A DNA stretch of 64,000 nt from Candidatus Methanoperedens sp. (GTDB taxonomy: Archaea; Halobacteriota; Methanosarcinia; Methanosarcinales; Methanoperedenaceae), in the NCBI GenBank assembly GCA_026552955.1, contig JAPMTS010000047.1:80485-144484 (forward strand), in the 5' to 3' direction. A program made the position numbers and the translations under genes. Positions 36,236 through 44,855 of the stretch are shown piece after piece. The notes beneath the pieces are model-generated. The model did no database searches. It was not told where the DNA came from and saw only the letters and a list, made by a program, of their open reading frames with translations. How positions within the stretch are numbered: position 1 is the stretch's first letter; each line of letters opens with the position of its first letter.

Positions 36236-37708
36236 ATGCAAGAATACAAACTTTTCATAAATGGAGAATGGACAGGATCAAGCAGTGGCGAGATGTTTGA
36301 GGATATCAACCCTGCAACTCTTGAATTGATCGGGAAGCTGCACAAAGGAAATAAAGAGGATGTGAAAAATGCGGTCGATGCCGCACAAGATTCATTTGAT
36401 GCATGGAGCAGCAAGCCCGCTCCCCAGCGAGCTCAAATAGTATTCAGGGCGGCAAGAATGCTTGAAGTACGAAAAGAAGAGCTTTCACGCCTCATGACCA
36501 TGGAAATGGGAAAAGTCTTAAAAGAAGCGCGAGGAGATGTGCAGGAGGCTATCGATATGGCATTTTATGCCGCAGGAGAAGGCCGGCGCCTGACAGGTGA
36601 GACAACCCCATCAGAACTCCCGGATAAATTCTGTATGACTCTACGGCGCCCCATAGGCGTGGTTGGACTTATAACACCCTGGAATTTCCCGATAGCGATC
36701 CCCGCATGGAAGATAATGCCTGCCCTGGTAGCGGGAAATACACTTGTATTCAAACCGGCAAGCGATACACCCATCCTTTCGATCGAACTGGTAAAGATAC
36801 TCAAAGAAGCAGGTCTTCCTAACGGGGTTTTGAATCTTGTGACCGGCGAAGGAAAGACAGTTGGCAGTGAGATCGTACATAACAGGAAGATACGGGCGGT
36901 TTCATTCACAGGCTCACTTGAGACCGGAAAATGGATACTGGCGGAAGCTGCCAGAGATATGAAAAAAGTGTCGCTGGAACTGGGAGGAAAAAATCCCATA
37001 ATTGTTATGGATGATGCGGACATCAACCTTGCTATTGACGGGATAGTCTGGGGGGCTTTCGGGACGACAGGGCAGCGGTGCACTGCAGCAAGCAGGGTGA
37101 TCGTGCATGAGAAAATCCTTCCCGACCTTCTGGAACGACTTATCGGGAGAACAAAAAAATTAAAAGTTGGCAATGGCCTTCATGAAGATATCGATATAGG
37201 GCCTGTTATTAATGACTCACAGATTCGTAAGATCGCAAAATACGTAGATATCGGAAAAAACGAAGGTGCAAAACTTGTACTGGGCGGGAATATCATAAAA
37301 CCGCTGCCAGGCTACTTTTTTGAACCCACAATATTCACTGATGTCTCACCCGACATGAGGATAGCGCAGGAAGAGATATTCGGGCCTGTTGTTTCTTTGA
37401 TCAGGGTGCAGGATATTGATGAGGCTATCCATATTGCCAACTCGGTTGAATATGGTCTTTCGTCTTCCATATATACCGGAAATATGAGATATGCATTCAA
37501 GGCTATTGAAAAAATTGATACGGGAATTACCTATATCAATGCGTCTACCATCGGTGCAGAGATACATTTGCCTTTTGGCGGGATCAAATCTACAGGGAAC
37601 GGGACCCGGGAAGGTGGAACGACAGCAATAGAGGAGTTCACGGAGTTAAAAACAGTATATTTTGATTACAGCGGAAAACTGCAGAAAGCGCAGATAGACA
37701 TTGAATAG
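36236..37708 (+). CDS. NAD(P)-dependent aldehyde dehydrogenase
   Basis: A 490-aa enzyme that oxidises an aldehyde to the acid. Family residues are visible: TPWNFPIAIPAWKIMPALVAGN, FTGSLETGK, the general-base Glu in LELGGKNP and the nucleophile Cys in GQRCTAASR. The sequence fits semialdehyde dehydrogenases (succinic or aminoadipic) better than fatty-aldehyde types. The start at 36236 is chosen from alignment with MQEYKLFINGEW and a GTGAGGAAG upstream; a TATA-like TTTAAAATATG is at about 36193. It is 9 nt before a class III aminotransferase gene, so the two probably act in sequence on an omega-amino acid. Confidence 0.9.
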   Translation: MQEYKLFINGEWTGSSSGEMFEDINPATLELIGKLHKGNKEDVKNAVDAAQDSFDAWSSKPAPQRAQIVFRAARMLEVRKEELSRLMTMEMGKVLKEARGDVQEAIDMAFYAAGEGRRLTGETTPSELPDKFCMTLRRPIGVVGLITPWNFPIAIPAWKIMPALVAGNTLVFKPASDTPILSIELVKILKEAGLPNGVLNLVTGEGKTVGSEIVHNRKIRAVSFTGSLETGKWILAEAARDMKKVSLELGGKNPIIVMDDADINLAIDGIVWGAFGTTGQRCTAASRVIVHEKILPDLLERLIGRTKKLKVGNGLHEDIDIGPVINDSQIRKIAKYVDIGKNEGAKLVLGGNIIKPLPGYFFEPTIFTDVSPDMRIAQEEIFGPVVSLIRVQDIDEAIHIANSVEYGLSSSIYTGNMRYAFKAIEKIDTGITYINASTIGAEIHLPFGGIKSTGNGTREGGTTAIEEFTELKTVYFDYSGKLQKAQIDIE

Positions 37709-37717
37709 GAGAAAAAC

Positions 37718-38998
37718 ATGATAAAAACAGACCAAAGATCAAGAGAAATCATAAGCCGTGACCATAAAGTCGCGTCCCCCTCCCTTACACGTTCTTTTGA
37801 TCTGGTGATTGACCACGCAGAAGGTTCGACCATATTTGATGTGGAAGGAAAGAGCTATATCGATTTTGCTGCAAGCGTTGCGGTAATGAATATCGGATAT
37901 AATTGTGCGAAAGTGAAACAGGCAGTATGTGCCCAGATGGAAAAAATGGTCCACTGCGGCTATTCGGATTTTTATGCAGAGGAACCTGTAAAACTCTGCG
38001 AAAAACTCTGTGAAATGACAGGATACGAAAAGGTATTTCTTTCTAATTCGGGAACAGAAGCAGTTGAAGCTGCCATGAAGCTTGCTTTCTGGTATACTAA
38101 AAGGACAGGCATGATCGCTTTTTACCGGGCTTTCCATGGAAGGACTCTTGGTGCCCTATCTCTTACCAGTTCTAAGATCAAGCACAAGGAGCATTTTCCA
38201 TCTTTGAAGGTGTTGCATACGGATTATGCTTACTGTTACCGCTGTCCTCTTAACCTTGAATATCCGGGATGCGGCATTTCCTGTGCAAAAGAGATCGAAC
38301 GGACTCTTTTCAAGCGGGAACTCTCCCCGAAGGATACGGCTGCCATCGTTGTTGAACCAATACAGGGAGAAGGCGGGTTCATCGTTCCACCGCCTGAGTT
38401 CCATAAAGAGATCAGAAGAATATGCGATGAGAACGATGTATTGATGATAGCGGATGAGATCCAAAGCGGAGGCTTTCGAACCGGGAAATTCATGGCACTT
38501 GAGAATTTTGATGTGAGGGCAGATATCGTGTGCATGTCTAAATCAATCGGCGGGGGCATACCGCTGGGAGCAATGCTCTCAAGCAGCAAGATAATGAACT
38601 GGCCGCCCGGAACCCATGCAAACACATTCGGGGGAAATCTCCTTGCTGCCGCCGGAGGTCTAGCCACACTTGATTTTATGGAGAGGGCACGACTGGGTGA
38701 AAAAGCAGTTGAGAAAGGGAATTATCTCATAAAACGATTGAATGAGCTAAAAAGTAACTACCCGATAATCGGGGATGTGCGTGGTATTGGTCTTATGACA
38801 GGCATTGAACTTGTGGAGGAAAATAAGGATCCGGCAATTGAAAAAAGAGATATTGTCATTAAAAGATCACTTGAAGGTGGACTGATATTACTGCCGGCAG
38901 GTGATTCGGTCATTAGGTTTGTCCCGCCTTTGATAATCAAGAAGAGTGAGCTTGATAAGGGTCTTGAGATATTTGAGACTGCGCTTGGGTCGATTTGA
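37718..38998 (+). CDS. Class III aminotransferase (4-aminobutyrate/ornithine type)
   Basis: A 426-aa PLP enzyme. Visible features are SNSGTEAVEAAMKLA for phosphate binding, FYRAFHGRTLGALSLT, EPIQGEGGFIVPP, LMIADEIQSGGFRTGKF with the pyridine-binding Asp, and the PLP Lys in CMSKSIGGGIPLGAM. It also has an extra Cys pattern (YCYRCPLNLEYPGCGISC) near residues 168-187, found in archaeal members. It would remove the omega-amino group to give a semialdehyde for the upstream dehydrogenase. GABA, ornithine, lysine or beta-lysine derivatives are all possible substrates. Confidence 0.87.
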   Translation: MIKTDQRSREIISRDHKVASPSLTRSFDLVIDHAEGSTIFDVEGKSYIDFAASVAVMNIGYNCAKVKQAVCAQMEKMVHCGYSDFYAEEPVKLCEKLCEMTGYEKVFLSNSGTEAVEAAMKLAFWYTKRTGMIAFYRAFHGRTLGALSLTSSKIKHKEHFPSLKVLHTDYAYCYRCPLNLEYPGCGISCAKEIERTLFKRELSPKDTAAIVVEPIQGEGGFIVPPPEFHKEIRRICDENDVLMIADEIQSGGFRTGKFMALENFDVRADIVCMSKSIGGGIPLGAMLSSSKIMNWPPGTHANTFGGNLLAAAGGLATLDFMERARLGEKAVEKGNYLIKRLNELKSNYPIIGDVRGIGLMTGIELVEENKDPAIEKRDIVIKRSLEGGLILLPAGDSVIRFVPPLIIKKSELDKGLEIFETALGSI

Positions 38999-39085
38999 GG
39001 TTCGGATGACAATCAAAAACAGTTCAATTTATTTTACACCAATCGTAAACTATATATGCCACCGTTCGTATATATGCGAATTGTT

Positions 39086-39131
39086 GTGAGCAGATTTTTT
39101 TTTAAATACCACCATAACTACTTCTGCTCAC
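39086..39131 (+). ncRNA. Small-RNA-like element, copy B
   Basis: GTGAGCAG (39086-39093) pairs perfectly with CTGCTCAC (39124-39131). The 30-nt loop starts with a T9 tract, then AAATACCACCATAACTAC. Upstream, TTTACACCAATCGTAAA (39033-39049) abuts a TATA box, CTATATATG, and the near-palindrome TTCGTATATATGCGAA follows. The A-T pair in this stem (GTGAGCAG) replaces the G-C pair of copy C (GTGGGCAG) on both sides, a compensatory change. It fills most of the 300-bp gap with copy C. Confidence 0.65.
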
Positions 39132-39231
39132 TAACCTCCTTCGAATTTAGCATAAATCAATTATCGAAAATATTTATTCAATTTTACACCAACCGTAAAC
39201 TATAAATACTATTGTTCGTATATATACGAAT

Positions 39232-39287
39232 AGTGGGCAGAAAAACATTTTTTCTAAGATACCACCATAATCCCCTTCCTGCCCACT
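39232..39287 (+). ncRNA. Small-RNA-like element, copy C
   Basis: AGTGGGCAG (39232-39240) pairs perfectly with CTGCCCACT (39279-39287). The loop has a T-rich tract followed by AAGATACCACCATAA. The promoter is nearly identical to copy B: TTTACACCAACCGTAAA (39183-39199), TATAAATA (39201-39208, centre about 27 nt before the stem) and the perfect palindrome TTCGTATATATACGAA (39215-39230). It appears to be a tandem duplicate of copy B with a period near 150 bp. It ends 18 nt before the stop of the convergent tRNA-methyltransferase gene. Confidence 0.68.
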
Positions 39288-39304
39288 CACTCCTATATTA
39301 ATAT

Positions 39305-40321
39305 CTAATCTGGTTTTTCAAGTACCAGGATACGCCGGGTCAGGCTCTTATGAATCCTTTGCAGGTGCATTTCAATGACATTAAAACCAGCATCCTGTGC
39401 AAGCCCTTCGATAGGACGCTCGGACACAAAGACCGCACGTTTGTTGTTTTTTAGAACACGATGTATCTCTTTCATGGATATGGCAAGCATATATTCAAGG
39501 GATTCCGCTTTAATTGCTGCTGACCTCCCGTAGGGAGGGTCAGTGACAACAGCATCAACACTCTCATCGCGAAGCGCAAGGCGGCATGCATCTTCATACA
39601 TTAGGGAATAGTCAACATTATAATGGTCAAGATTCATTTTGGCACCAAGCAGGATCTTTCTTTGCATATCCCCGCCTATCACTTTTAAACCGATGAGTCC
39701 TCCTTCTACAAGAATTCCTCCTGTTCCGCAAAAAGGGTCAAGGAGATATTCCCTGGGCATTGAAATATTCACAAGCGCCCTTGCTACTCTTGGCATCAGG
39801 ACACCGGGATAAAAAAAAGGCTTATTATGCGGCTTTCGTGATTCGAATACACCCCTATCGATCGAGAACAAAAGGCATCCGAAAATGCTTTTGTCCTCTG
39901 TAAGGACAACCCTGTACTGCATTTGCGGATTTTTCAGGTTTGCTCGTTTTCCATTTTCATGAAAAATACGTCCTATTTCCCCCTCCATCAATTCTGTGTT
40001 TATTTTTGAATAATCTCTCACGCGCTTGACCCGGACGCTATATGTTCCATTAAAATCCGGCATATTTTTTTCAACCATATCCCGTATTTCCTGTTCATCC
40101 GGTCCTCCCATCCCCAGCACCTCGATGATATGATGTGTCATTGCAACCCGTTTTGAGATAGCTTCGATTATTTCCCCTGTCCTGGTTTTTATATCGATAA
40201 CAAGACAACCGTTAAGAGAATGACAAACCCAAAAATCTGCATTAAGCAGCCTGAGACACGACAATACTTCTGATGCCGGAATGGTATTGTGTTCTCCTGA
40301 AAGTTCAAATGCTATTAACAT
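39305..40321 (-). CDS. tRNA (guanine(10)-N2)-dimethyltransferase
   Basis: A 338-aa enzyme with an N-terminal THUMP-like RNA-binding region (about residues 50-150) and a C-terminal Rossmann methyltransferase. The AdoMet motif is DPFCGTGGILVEGGLIGLKVIGGD near residue 198, and the catalytic motif is DPPYGRSAA near 262, as in Trm-G10 enzymes that methylate G10 of tRNA. It lies 13 nt downstream of truA in the same direction, so two tRNA-modification genes share an operon. The last part is convergent with the small-RNA-like copies. Confidence 0.9.
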   Translation of the reverse strand: MLIAFELSGEHNTIPASEVLSCLRLLNADFWVCHSLNGCLVIDIKTRTGEIIEAISKRVAMTHHIIEVLGMGGPDEQEIRDMVEKNMPDFNGTYSVRVKRVRDYSKINTELMEGEIGRIFHENGKRANLKNPQMQYRVVLTEDKSIFGCLLFSIDRGVFESRKPHNKPFFYPGVLMPRVARALVNISMPREYLLDPFCGTGGILVEGGLIGLKVIGGDMQRKILLGAKMNLDHYNVDYSLMYEDACRLALRDESVDAVVTDPPYGRSAAIKAESLEYMLAISMKEIHRVLKNNKRAVFVSERPIEGLAQDAGFNVIEMHLQRIHKSLTRRILVLEKPD

Positions 40322-40334
40322 ATTGATTTTCCTG

Positions 40335-41144
40335 TCATAATGTCATGTTCTTCCTGAGTTCTTTTAGTGTTTGCGCCATTACGCTGTGCCATAAGAATTC
40401 ATCCTCAAGATTTTGCGATACTTTCTTTCTTGCATAAACATCCTCTTTCCAATCAATATCCGTGTACCCCACGTTCTTCAGTATCAAACCATGAGCCGCA
40501 GCTGGCTCCAGCGCTTCATGGAATTCGCAGGGCGAAAGCATCTTTTCAAGCCATTGAATATCCCTTTTCCCGTTTCCGATCAGTTTCAATGCGGCTGCAA
40601 TCTTTCGGACCATGTGCCATAGAAAATGGCTTGCTCTGATCTCAATGATCGTGAACTCACCGAGTATGCGGATATTCAGGTCATATACGATTGTTGAACT
40701 GCTTCGTTCTTTCTCAGGTGTGATAAAATTTGAAAAATCGTGCCTGCCTTCTATTAACCCTGATGCGCTATTTAGAATGGAAGTATCCAATTTTTCCGGT
40801 ATGATATACATATACTCCCTGTATTTTGCAAAACGCCGCGGATCAAAATCATCTGTGACCAGCGCTCTTGCCCATGTCCATATTGTCCGCGGGAGATTGC
40901 TGTTGATCGCCCCGGGTATTGCCAGCTCAGGTCTTTTCGTATCAAATGCTATCACCTGGCCAAGAGCATGAACTCCTTTATCTGTTCTGCCTGATGCAAT
41001 ATAATTTGCTTCATGCGGATTCGTTATAATGTCCAATTTGAATAAAGATGCAAATAACTCACCTTCAATCGTTCTTACATCAGGCTGTGTCTGGAAACCG
41101 TGATAATTCGTGCCAATGTATCCAACTTTCAGGGCTATTCGCAT
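40335..41144 (-). CDS. truA: tRNA pseudouridine synthase A
   Basis: A 269-aa enzyme that makes pseudouridine at positions 38-40 in the anticodon stem-loop. The catalytic Asp is in ASGRTDKGVHALGQV near residue 53, and the later RASHFLWHMVRKIAAAL segment is typical of the family. YHGFQTQPDVRTIEGEL near the N-terminus also matches. It is the first gene of the truA/Trm-G10 pair, with a TATA-less AT-rich gap before the FeoB-linked gene. Confidence 0.93.
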   Translation of the reverse strand: MRIALKVGYIGTNYHGFQTQPDVRTIEGELFASLFKLDIITNPHEANYIASGRTDKGVHALGQVIAFDTKRPELAIPGAINSNLPRTIWTWARALVTDDFDPRRFAKYREYMYIIPEKLDTSILNSASGLIEGRHDFSNFITPEKERSSSTIVYDLNIRILGEFTIIEIRASHFLWHMVRKIAAALKLIGNGKRDIQWLEKMLSPCEFHEALEPAAAHGLILKNVGYTDIDWKEDVYARKKVSQNLEDEFLWHSVMAQTLKELRKNMTL

Positions 41145-41170
41145 GGATGTTTAAATTAGCACAGTGTTAT

Positions 41171-41311
41171 TTAAAACGTGGCTTTTGGAAACTCATGACC
41201 GCAATTGGGACACAGTATCATACTGCATTTCATGAAACGCGGACAAAATCTGCAGCCTTCATTATCCTTTTCATCAAATTTTGCACCGCAAAGCGGACAC
41301 TGTGTTTTCAT
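41171..41311 (-). CDS. Small Cys-rich zinc-ribbon-like protein coupled to FeoB
   Basis: A 46-aa protein with three Cys clusters, CPLCGAKF, CRFCPRFMKC and CPNCGHEFP, enough for one zinc-ribbon plus a third metal site. The start ATG overlaps the feoB stop codon as ATGA, so it is translated with the ferrous iron transporter. Small Cys-rich proteins often follow feoB in place of bacterial FeoC; a role in iron sensing or maturation is inference. It is too short for most automatic gene calls. Confidence 0.7.
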   Translation of the reverse strand: MKTQCPLCGAKFDEKDNEGCRFCPRFMKCSMILCPNCGHEFPKATF

Positions 41312-43314
41312 AGCAGGTGGAAATATCCTATTAGTCTGAAAGCTATCCCGCCGACAAGTATCGCAAGAGTTATGGTGAAAATCATGATGCCTGATGCACG
41401 CTTCCAGCCAAGCTCCCGCCCAAGTACTGCGATAGTGGCAACACATGGGATATATATCGTATTCACAAGCGCGTAAACGAATAATTGTGCAGGCGTCATG
41501 AAGAGCAGCAGGTTCTCTGCTCCCCGGCCATACATGACCATTGCAAGGGTTACAAGCAATTGCAGTGCAAGTTCCTTTCGAAGCACTGCAAATATCAAAG
41601 TAAGCCCGGCTACTGCAGGAAGACCAAGCCATCCTTCGACCACAGGCGACAGGGGAGCAGCCAGTTTCCAGAGGTACCCTGTTTCATAAAGCCCGCCCAG
41701 GAACATAGAGCCAATAAGGACTATCGGGAAGGCCACGAAAACGAAGTCTTTGAACCTGTACCAGGTTTTTTTCACTATATTTGACATTATTGGTGCCCTG
41801 AATGGGAACATCTCCATGACAAGTCCTGTTGATTTGCCGGGCATGATTTTGTTCAATCCTACACCAACAAGAAAAACAAGAGCAAGTATGATAAGATAAA
41901 TCGCCACAGCAGGCTTCCATCCCACGAACAGGGATACGGCGCCCAGGATAACGGCTGTTCGCGCGCTGCATGGGATAAGGGTGATCAGGGTGCTGGCTAT
42001 TGTCCGCTCCCGCATCGTTGTCAGAACGCGCGTGCCGATTATAGCGGGCACATTGCAGCCCGCACCCGCAACAAGAGGGATGATGGCGCGCCCATGAAGC
42101 CCGAATTTGTGCATAAGCCTGTCGGTCAGGAATGCCACAGAGTTCAAGTATCCTGAATCCTCAAGGAAAGCCAGCATGAAATAGAACGTAAGAACATAGG
42201 GTATACCCACAGCAAGAGCGGCAAGGATACCTGCGTCAAAACCCCATACCAGTATTTTGCCGATATGCCCGCTTCCAAAAACAGAGAATATAGCCCCATC
42301 AATAACGGGTGATATATACGTTGCCCATTTGCTACTCAAGAACGTTGAAAGCAAGTCACCGCCGTAAAAAAGGAACGCAAAAATTATTGCAAGAACACCC
42401 ACCAGGATCGGCATGCCGGTAAGTGGTGATGTCGTCAACGCCCATATTTTATCCGAAGCCATAGGTGCAACATCACCCTGGACAAGGGATGCGATCGAAC
42501 CTGCAAGGCCATGTCGTTCACGCGCGATCCTTAAAGGGGTTGTTTCACCATGTAATTCCTCTATCTCCCTGCTGATCTTTTTTGCTTCTTCTATTATGGA
42601 CTTGCCTTTTTCATGTTTTGCGACAAGGTCAATGAATTCGGTATCATCTTCAAGGAGCATGATGGAAAGAGCCCTGGGATTTATGCCAAAGTCATGGGGA
42701 CGAAGTTTTTCTTCCAGTTTCTTGATATTGGTTTCGATGTCCTCACCATAATGCAATGAATATTTTATATCTTCCTTAATTTTTGCAGTATCTACTGCCT
42801 TCTGTATCAGGTCGTCAAGACCGCTCCCGGTCGTAGCTATCGTTTCCACAACGGGGATACCCAGAAGCTGTGACAGTTCCCCGGAATTTATAATTATCTT
42901 TCTTTTCCGGGCTTCATCTATCAGGTTTAAAGCTGCAACTATCGGGATGCCAAGGTCGATGAACTGGATCAACATATAAAGGTTCCTGGCAAGGTTTGTG
43001 GCATCAAGGATCATTATTGCAACATCAGGTTTGCAGTCAAGGACCGCCCTTCGCGCTACCCACTGGTCTTCCGAGACCGCTCCGAGGGCATAACTGCCTG
43101 GAAGGTCAATTATGCCGATACGGAGTTCCTTAAAATTCGTGGTAGCTAAATTGAGTTCAACCGTTTTTCCGGGGTAATTTGCCGTTACCACACCCATCCC
43201 GGTCAGGCTGTTAAATATACTTGATTTTCCCACATTAGGATTTCCTGCCAGGGCAAAAGTAAAATCAGTGCTGCCCTTAATTTCACGAAGGGCGCCGTGA
43301 CATGAAAGCGCCAT
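41308..43314 (-). CDS. feoB: Ferrous iron transporter FeoB
   Basis: A 668-aa Fe2+ permease. The N-terminal GTPase domain has G1 GNPNVGKSSIFNSLTG, G3 DLPGSYALGAVSEDQ and G4 NLID; the helical GDI-like spacer follows. The C-terminal membrane part has repeated gate motifs (ALAVGIPYVLTFYFMLAFLEDSGYL and LIPCSARTAVILGAVSLF). The start codon lies directly after the DtxR gene stop codon, and FTR1 lies upstream, so it belongs to one iron-uptake operon under DtxR-type control. Confidence 0.96.
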   Translation of the reverse strand: MALSCHGALREIKGSTDFTFALAGNPNVGKSSIFNSLTGMGVVTANYPGKTVELNLATTNFKELRIGIIDLPGSYALGAVSEDQWVARRAVLDCKPDVAIMILDATNLARNLYMLIQFIDLGIPIVAALNLIDEARKRKIIINSGELSQLLGIPVVETIATTGSGLDDLIQKAVDTAKIKEDIKYSLHYGEDIETNIKKLEEKLRPHDFGINPRALSIMLLEDDTEFIDLVAKHEKGKSIIEEAKKISREIEELHGETTPLRIARERHGLAGSIASLVQGDVAPMASDKIWALTTSPLTGMPILVGVLAIIFAFLFYGGDLLSTFLSSKWATYISPVIDGAIFSVFGSGHIGKILVWGFDAGILAALAVGIPYVLTFYFMLAFLEDSGYLNSVAFLTDRLMHKFGLHGRAIIPLVAGAGCNVPAIIGTRVLTTMRERTIASTLITLIPCSARTAVILGAVSLFVGWKPAVAIYLIILALVFLVGVGLNKIMPGKSTGLVMEMFPFRAPIMSNIVKKTWYRFKDFVFVAFPIVLIGSMFLGGLYETGYLWKLAAPLSPVVEGWLGLPAVAGLTLIFAVLRKELALQLLVTLAMVMYGRGAENLLLFMTPAQLFVYALVNTIYIPCVATIAVLGRELGWKRASGIMIFTITLAILVGGIAFRLIGYFHLL

Positions 43315-43965
43315 TTATTTTACCTTTATTTTTGATGCTACTTCTCTTCCAAGGGCATAACGTGAGCCGGAAACACATACTATCAGCGGGCCTCCGAACG
43401 GAGCTACTTCCTCAACAAGGACGCTGACATCGGGGATCAATCCCAGTGATGCCAGATACTGGAGCATTTTAGGGTCTTCTTCGAACACGTTGACGATAAT
43501 TGCCTTTTCCTTTGATTTTAATTCCGAAAGCGGCCTCACCTTCTCCTTTAATAACACACCATCCTTATCAGGGATGGGATGGCCGTGCGGACACGTTTTA
43601 GGATTCCCGAGACTCAGGGCTATCCTGTCTTCCATCTGTGGGCTTATGGCATGTTCAAGCCTGCAGGCTTCATCATGCACCTCATCCCATTTGTAACCCA
43701 GGATGTCAGTAAGCAGGCGTTCAGAGAGGCGGTGCCTTCGAACCACTCTTTTGGCCATTGTGTTCCCTTCATCCGTTAAACATACACCCTTTTCGGTGTG
43801 ATTTACAAGGCGCTTGTTCGCAAGTTTTTTCACCATCTCGGATACCGACGGCGCAGATAATTTGAGATGTTCGGCAAGGCGAGAAGTACTTACAGGATGC
43901 TGCTCCTGCTGCAATTTATATATCGATTCAAGATATTCTTCAATCCTGGGGGTATCTGCTTCCAT
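43315..43965 (-). CDS. DtxR/MntR family iron-dependent regulator with FeoA domain
   Basis: A 216-aa metal-dependent repressor. Residues 1-65 form the winged helix (IEEYLESIYKLQQEQHPVSTSRLAEHLKLSAPSVSEMVKKL), residues 66-140 the dimer and metal domain with VVRRHRLSERLL, HDEACRLEHAIS and CPHGHPIP, and residues 145-216 an SH3-like FeoA domain. It lies between FTR1 and feoB. Two palindromes at the operon promoter match the TTAGG...CCTAA consensus of the family, so it likely represses its own operon when Fe2+ (or Mn2+) is ample. Confidence 0.92.
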   Translation of the reverse strand: MEADTPRIEEYLESIYKLQQEQHPVSTSRLAEHLKLSAPSVSEMVKKLANKRLVNHTEKGVCLTDEGNTMAKRVVRRHRLSERLLTDILGYKWDEVHDEACRLEHAISPQMEDRIALSLGNPKTCPHGHPIPDKDGVLLKEKVRPLSELKSKEKAIIVNVFEEDPKMLQYLASLGLIPDVSVLVEEVAPFGGPLIVCVSGSRYALGREVASKIKVK

Positions 43966-44797
43966 CTTTCACTCCTATTTTGTAAGTCCTGAATATGAAC
44001 ATTCCAATTATGATCCAGTAGCCAAGGTATGCAATGACCTCGCTAAGCGACGGATTGCCATTGTAACCCACAAGGGCCTTCAAACTTCCTCCTATGAGTC
44101 CATTCTCATGAAGGGCGGGATATGAACCGTCCGGATTCTGAGGCGGATTTACGTCCCATACATTCTCTTTTACCGAAGGTATGATGCCTGCTTCATTGAA
44201 TTCATGCACTCCCATAGCTACAAGACCTGCCGAGAAAAGTATCAGCAGTATGCTTGTATATCTGAAGAACTGGCCAAGGTCAAGCCTGTAAATCCCCTTA
44301 AACATTATGTATGAAAGGGCGATCACGACTGCCAGGCCGATAATGAAACCTGCCAATGTATCTATCGGGGATTGGATCGCCAGCGTTCCCAGGAATAGAA
44401 CCGTTTCCACACCTTCCCGAAAGACTGCGACAAAGGACAGGGCTGTAATTCCAACCATCTGGCCTTTTGATAGGGAAAGGTCGATCTTTTCCTGGAGCTC
44501 GCCTTTTATTCTCTTTGAATTAGTTGCCATCCACAGGATCATGTATGTAAGTACGATCGCGGCTGTAAGCGCAGCAGCACCCTCAAAAAGCTGCTCTGCT
44601 GTGCCTTCAAATTCTCCGTAGACTGCTTTGAATACAAGAGCAACCGCCAGACTTGCGATCAATGCGCTTATAATCCCCATATTGATATAGCGATTCAGGT
44701 CTTTTCTTCCCAGCTTTGCAACATAAGCCGCAATTATTCCGATTATCAGGGCTGCTTCAAGAGCCTCCCTGAATGTGATTAAAAAGCTTGCTAACAT
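43940..44797 (-). CDS. FTR1 family iron permease
   Basis: A 285-aa membrane protein with about seven helices. Both iron-binding motifs are seen: FREALEA near residue 10 and FREGVET near 127. A hydrophilic loop (EAGIIPSVKENVWDVNPPQNPDGSYPALHENGLIGG) faces outward between the last two helices. FTR1 proteins import Fe3+, often with an oxidase or periplasmic partner that is not seen here. It is the first gene of the iron operon and its 3' end overlaps the DtxR gene by 26 nt. Confidence 0.9.
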   Translation of the reverse strand: MLASFLITFREALEAALIIGIIAAYVAKLGRKDLNRYINMGIISALIASLAVALVFKAVYGEFEGTAEQLFEGAAALTAAIVLTYMILWMATNSKRIKGELQEKIDLSLSKGQMVGITALSFVAVFREGVETVLFLGTLAIQSPIDTLAGFIIGLAVVIALSYIMFKGIYRLDLGQFFRYTSILLILFSAGLVAMGVHEFNEAGIIPSVKENVWDVNPPQNPDGSYPALHENGLIGGSLKALVGYNGNPSLSEVIAYLGYWIIIGMFIFRTYKIGVKDGSRYPQD

Positions 44798-44813
44798 AAT
44801 TTTTTCACTTCTT

Positions 44814-44829
44814 ATTAGGTATACCTAAT
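44814..44829. promoter_or_regulatory. DtxR-type palindrome over the iron operon start of transcription
   Basis: ATTAGGTATACCTAAT is a perfect 16-bp palindrome with TTAGG/CCTAA arms. The minus-strand TATA box GGTATATAGG at 44846-44855 places +1 near 44824, inside the palindrome. It lies 17 bp before the FTR1 start codon. The DtxR-family gene in the operon is the expected binder. Confidence 0.85.
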
Positions 44830-44855
44830 TCTTTGTTATTGCTTGCCTATATACC

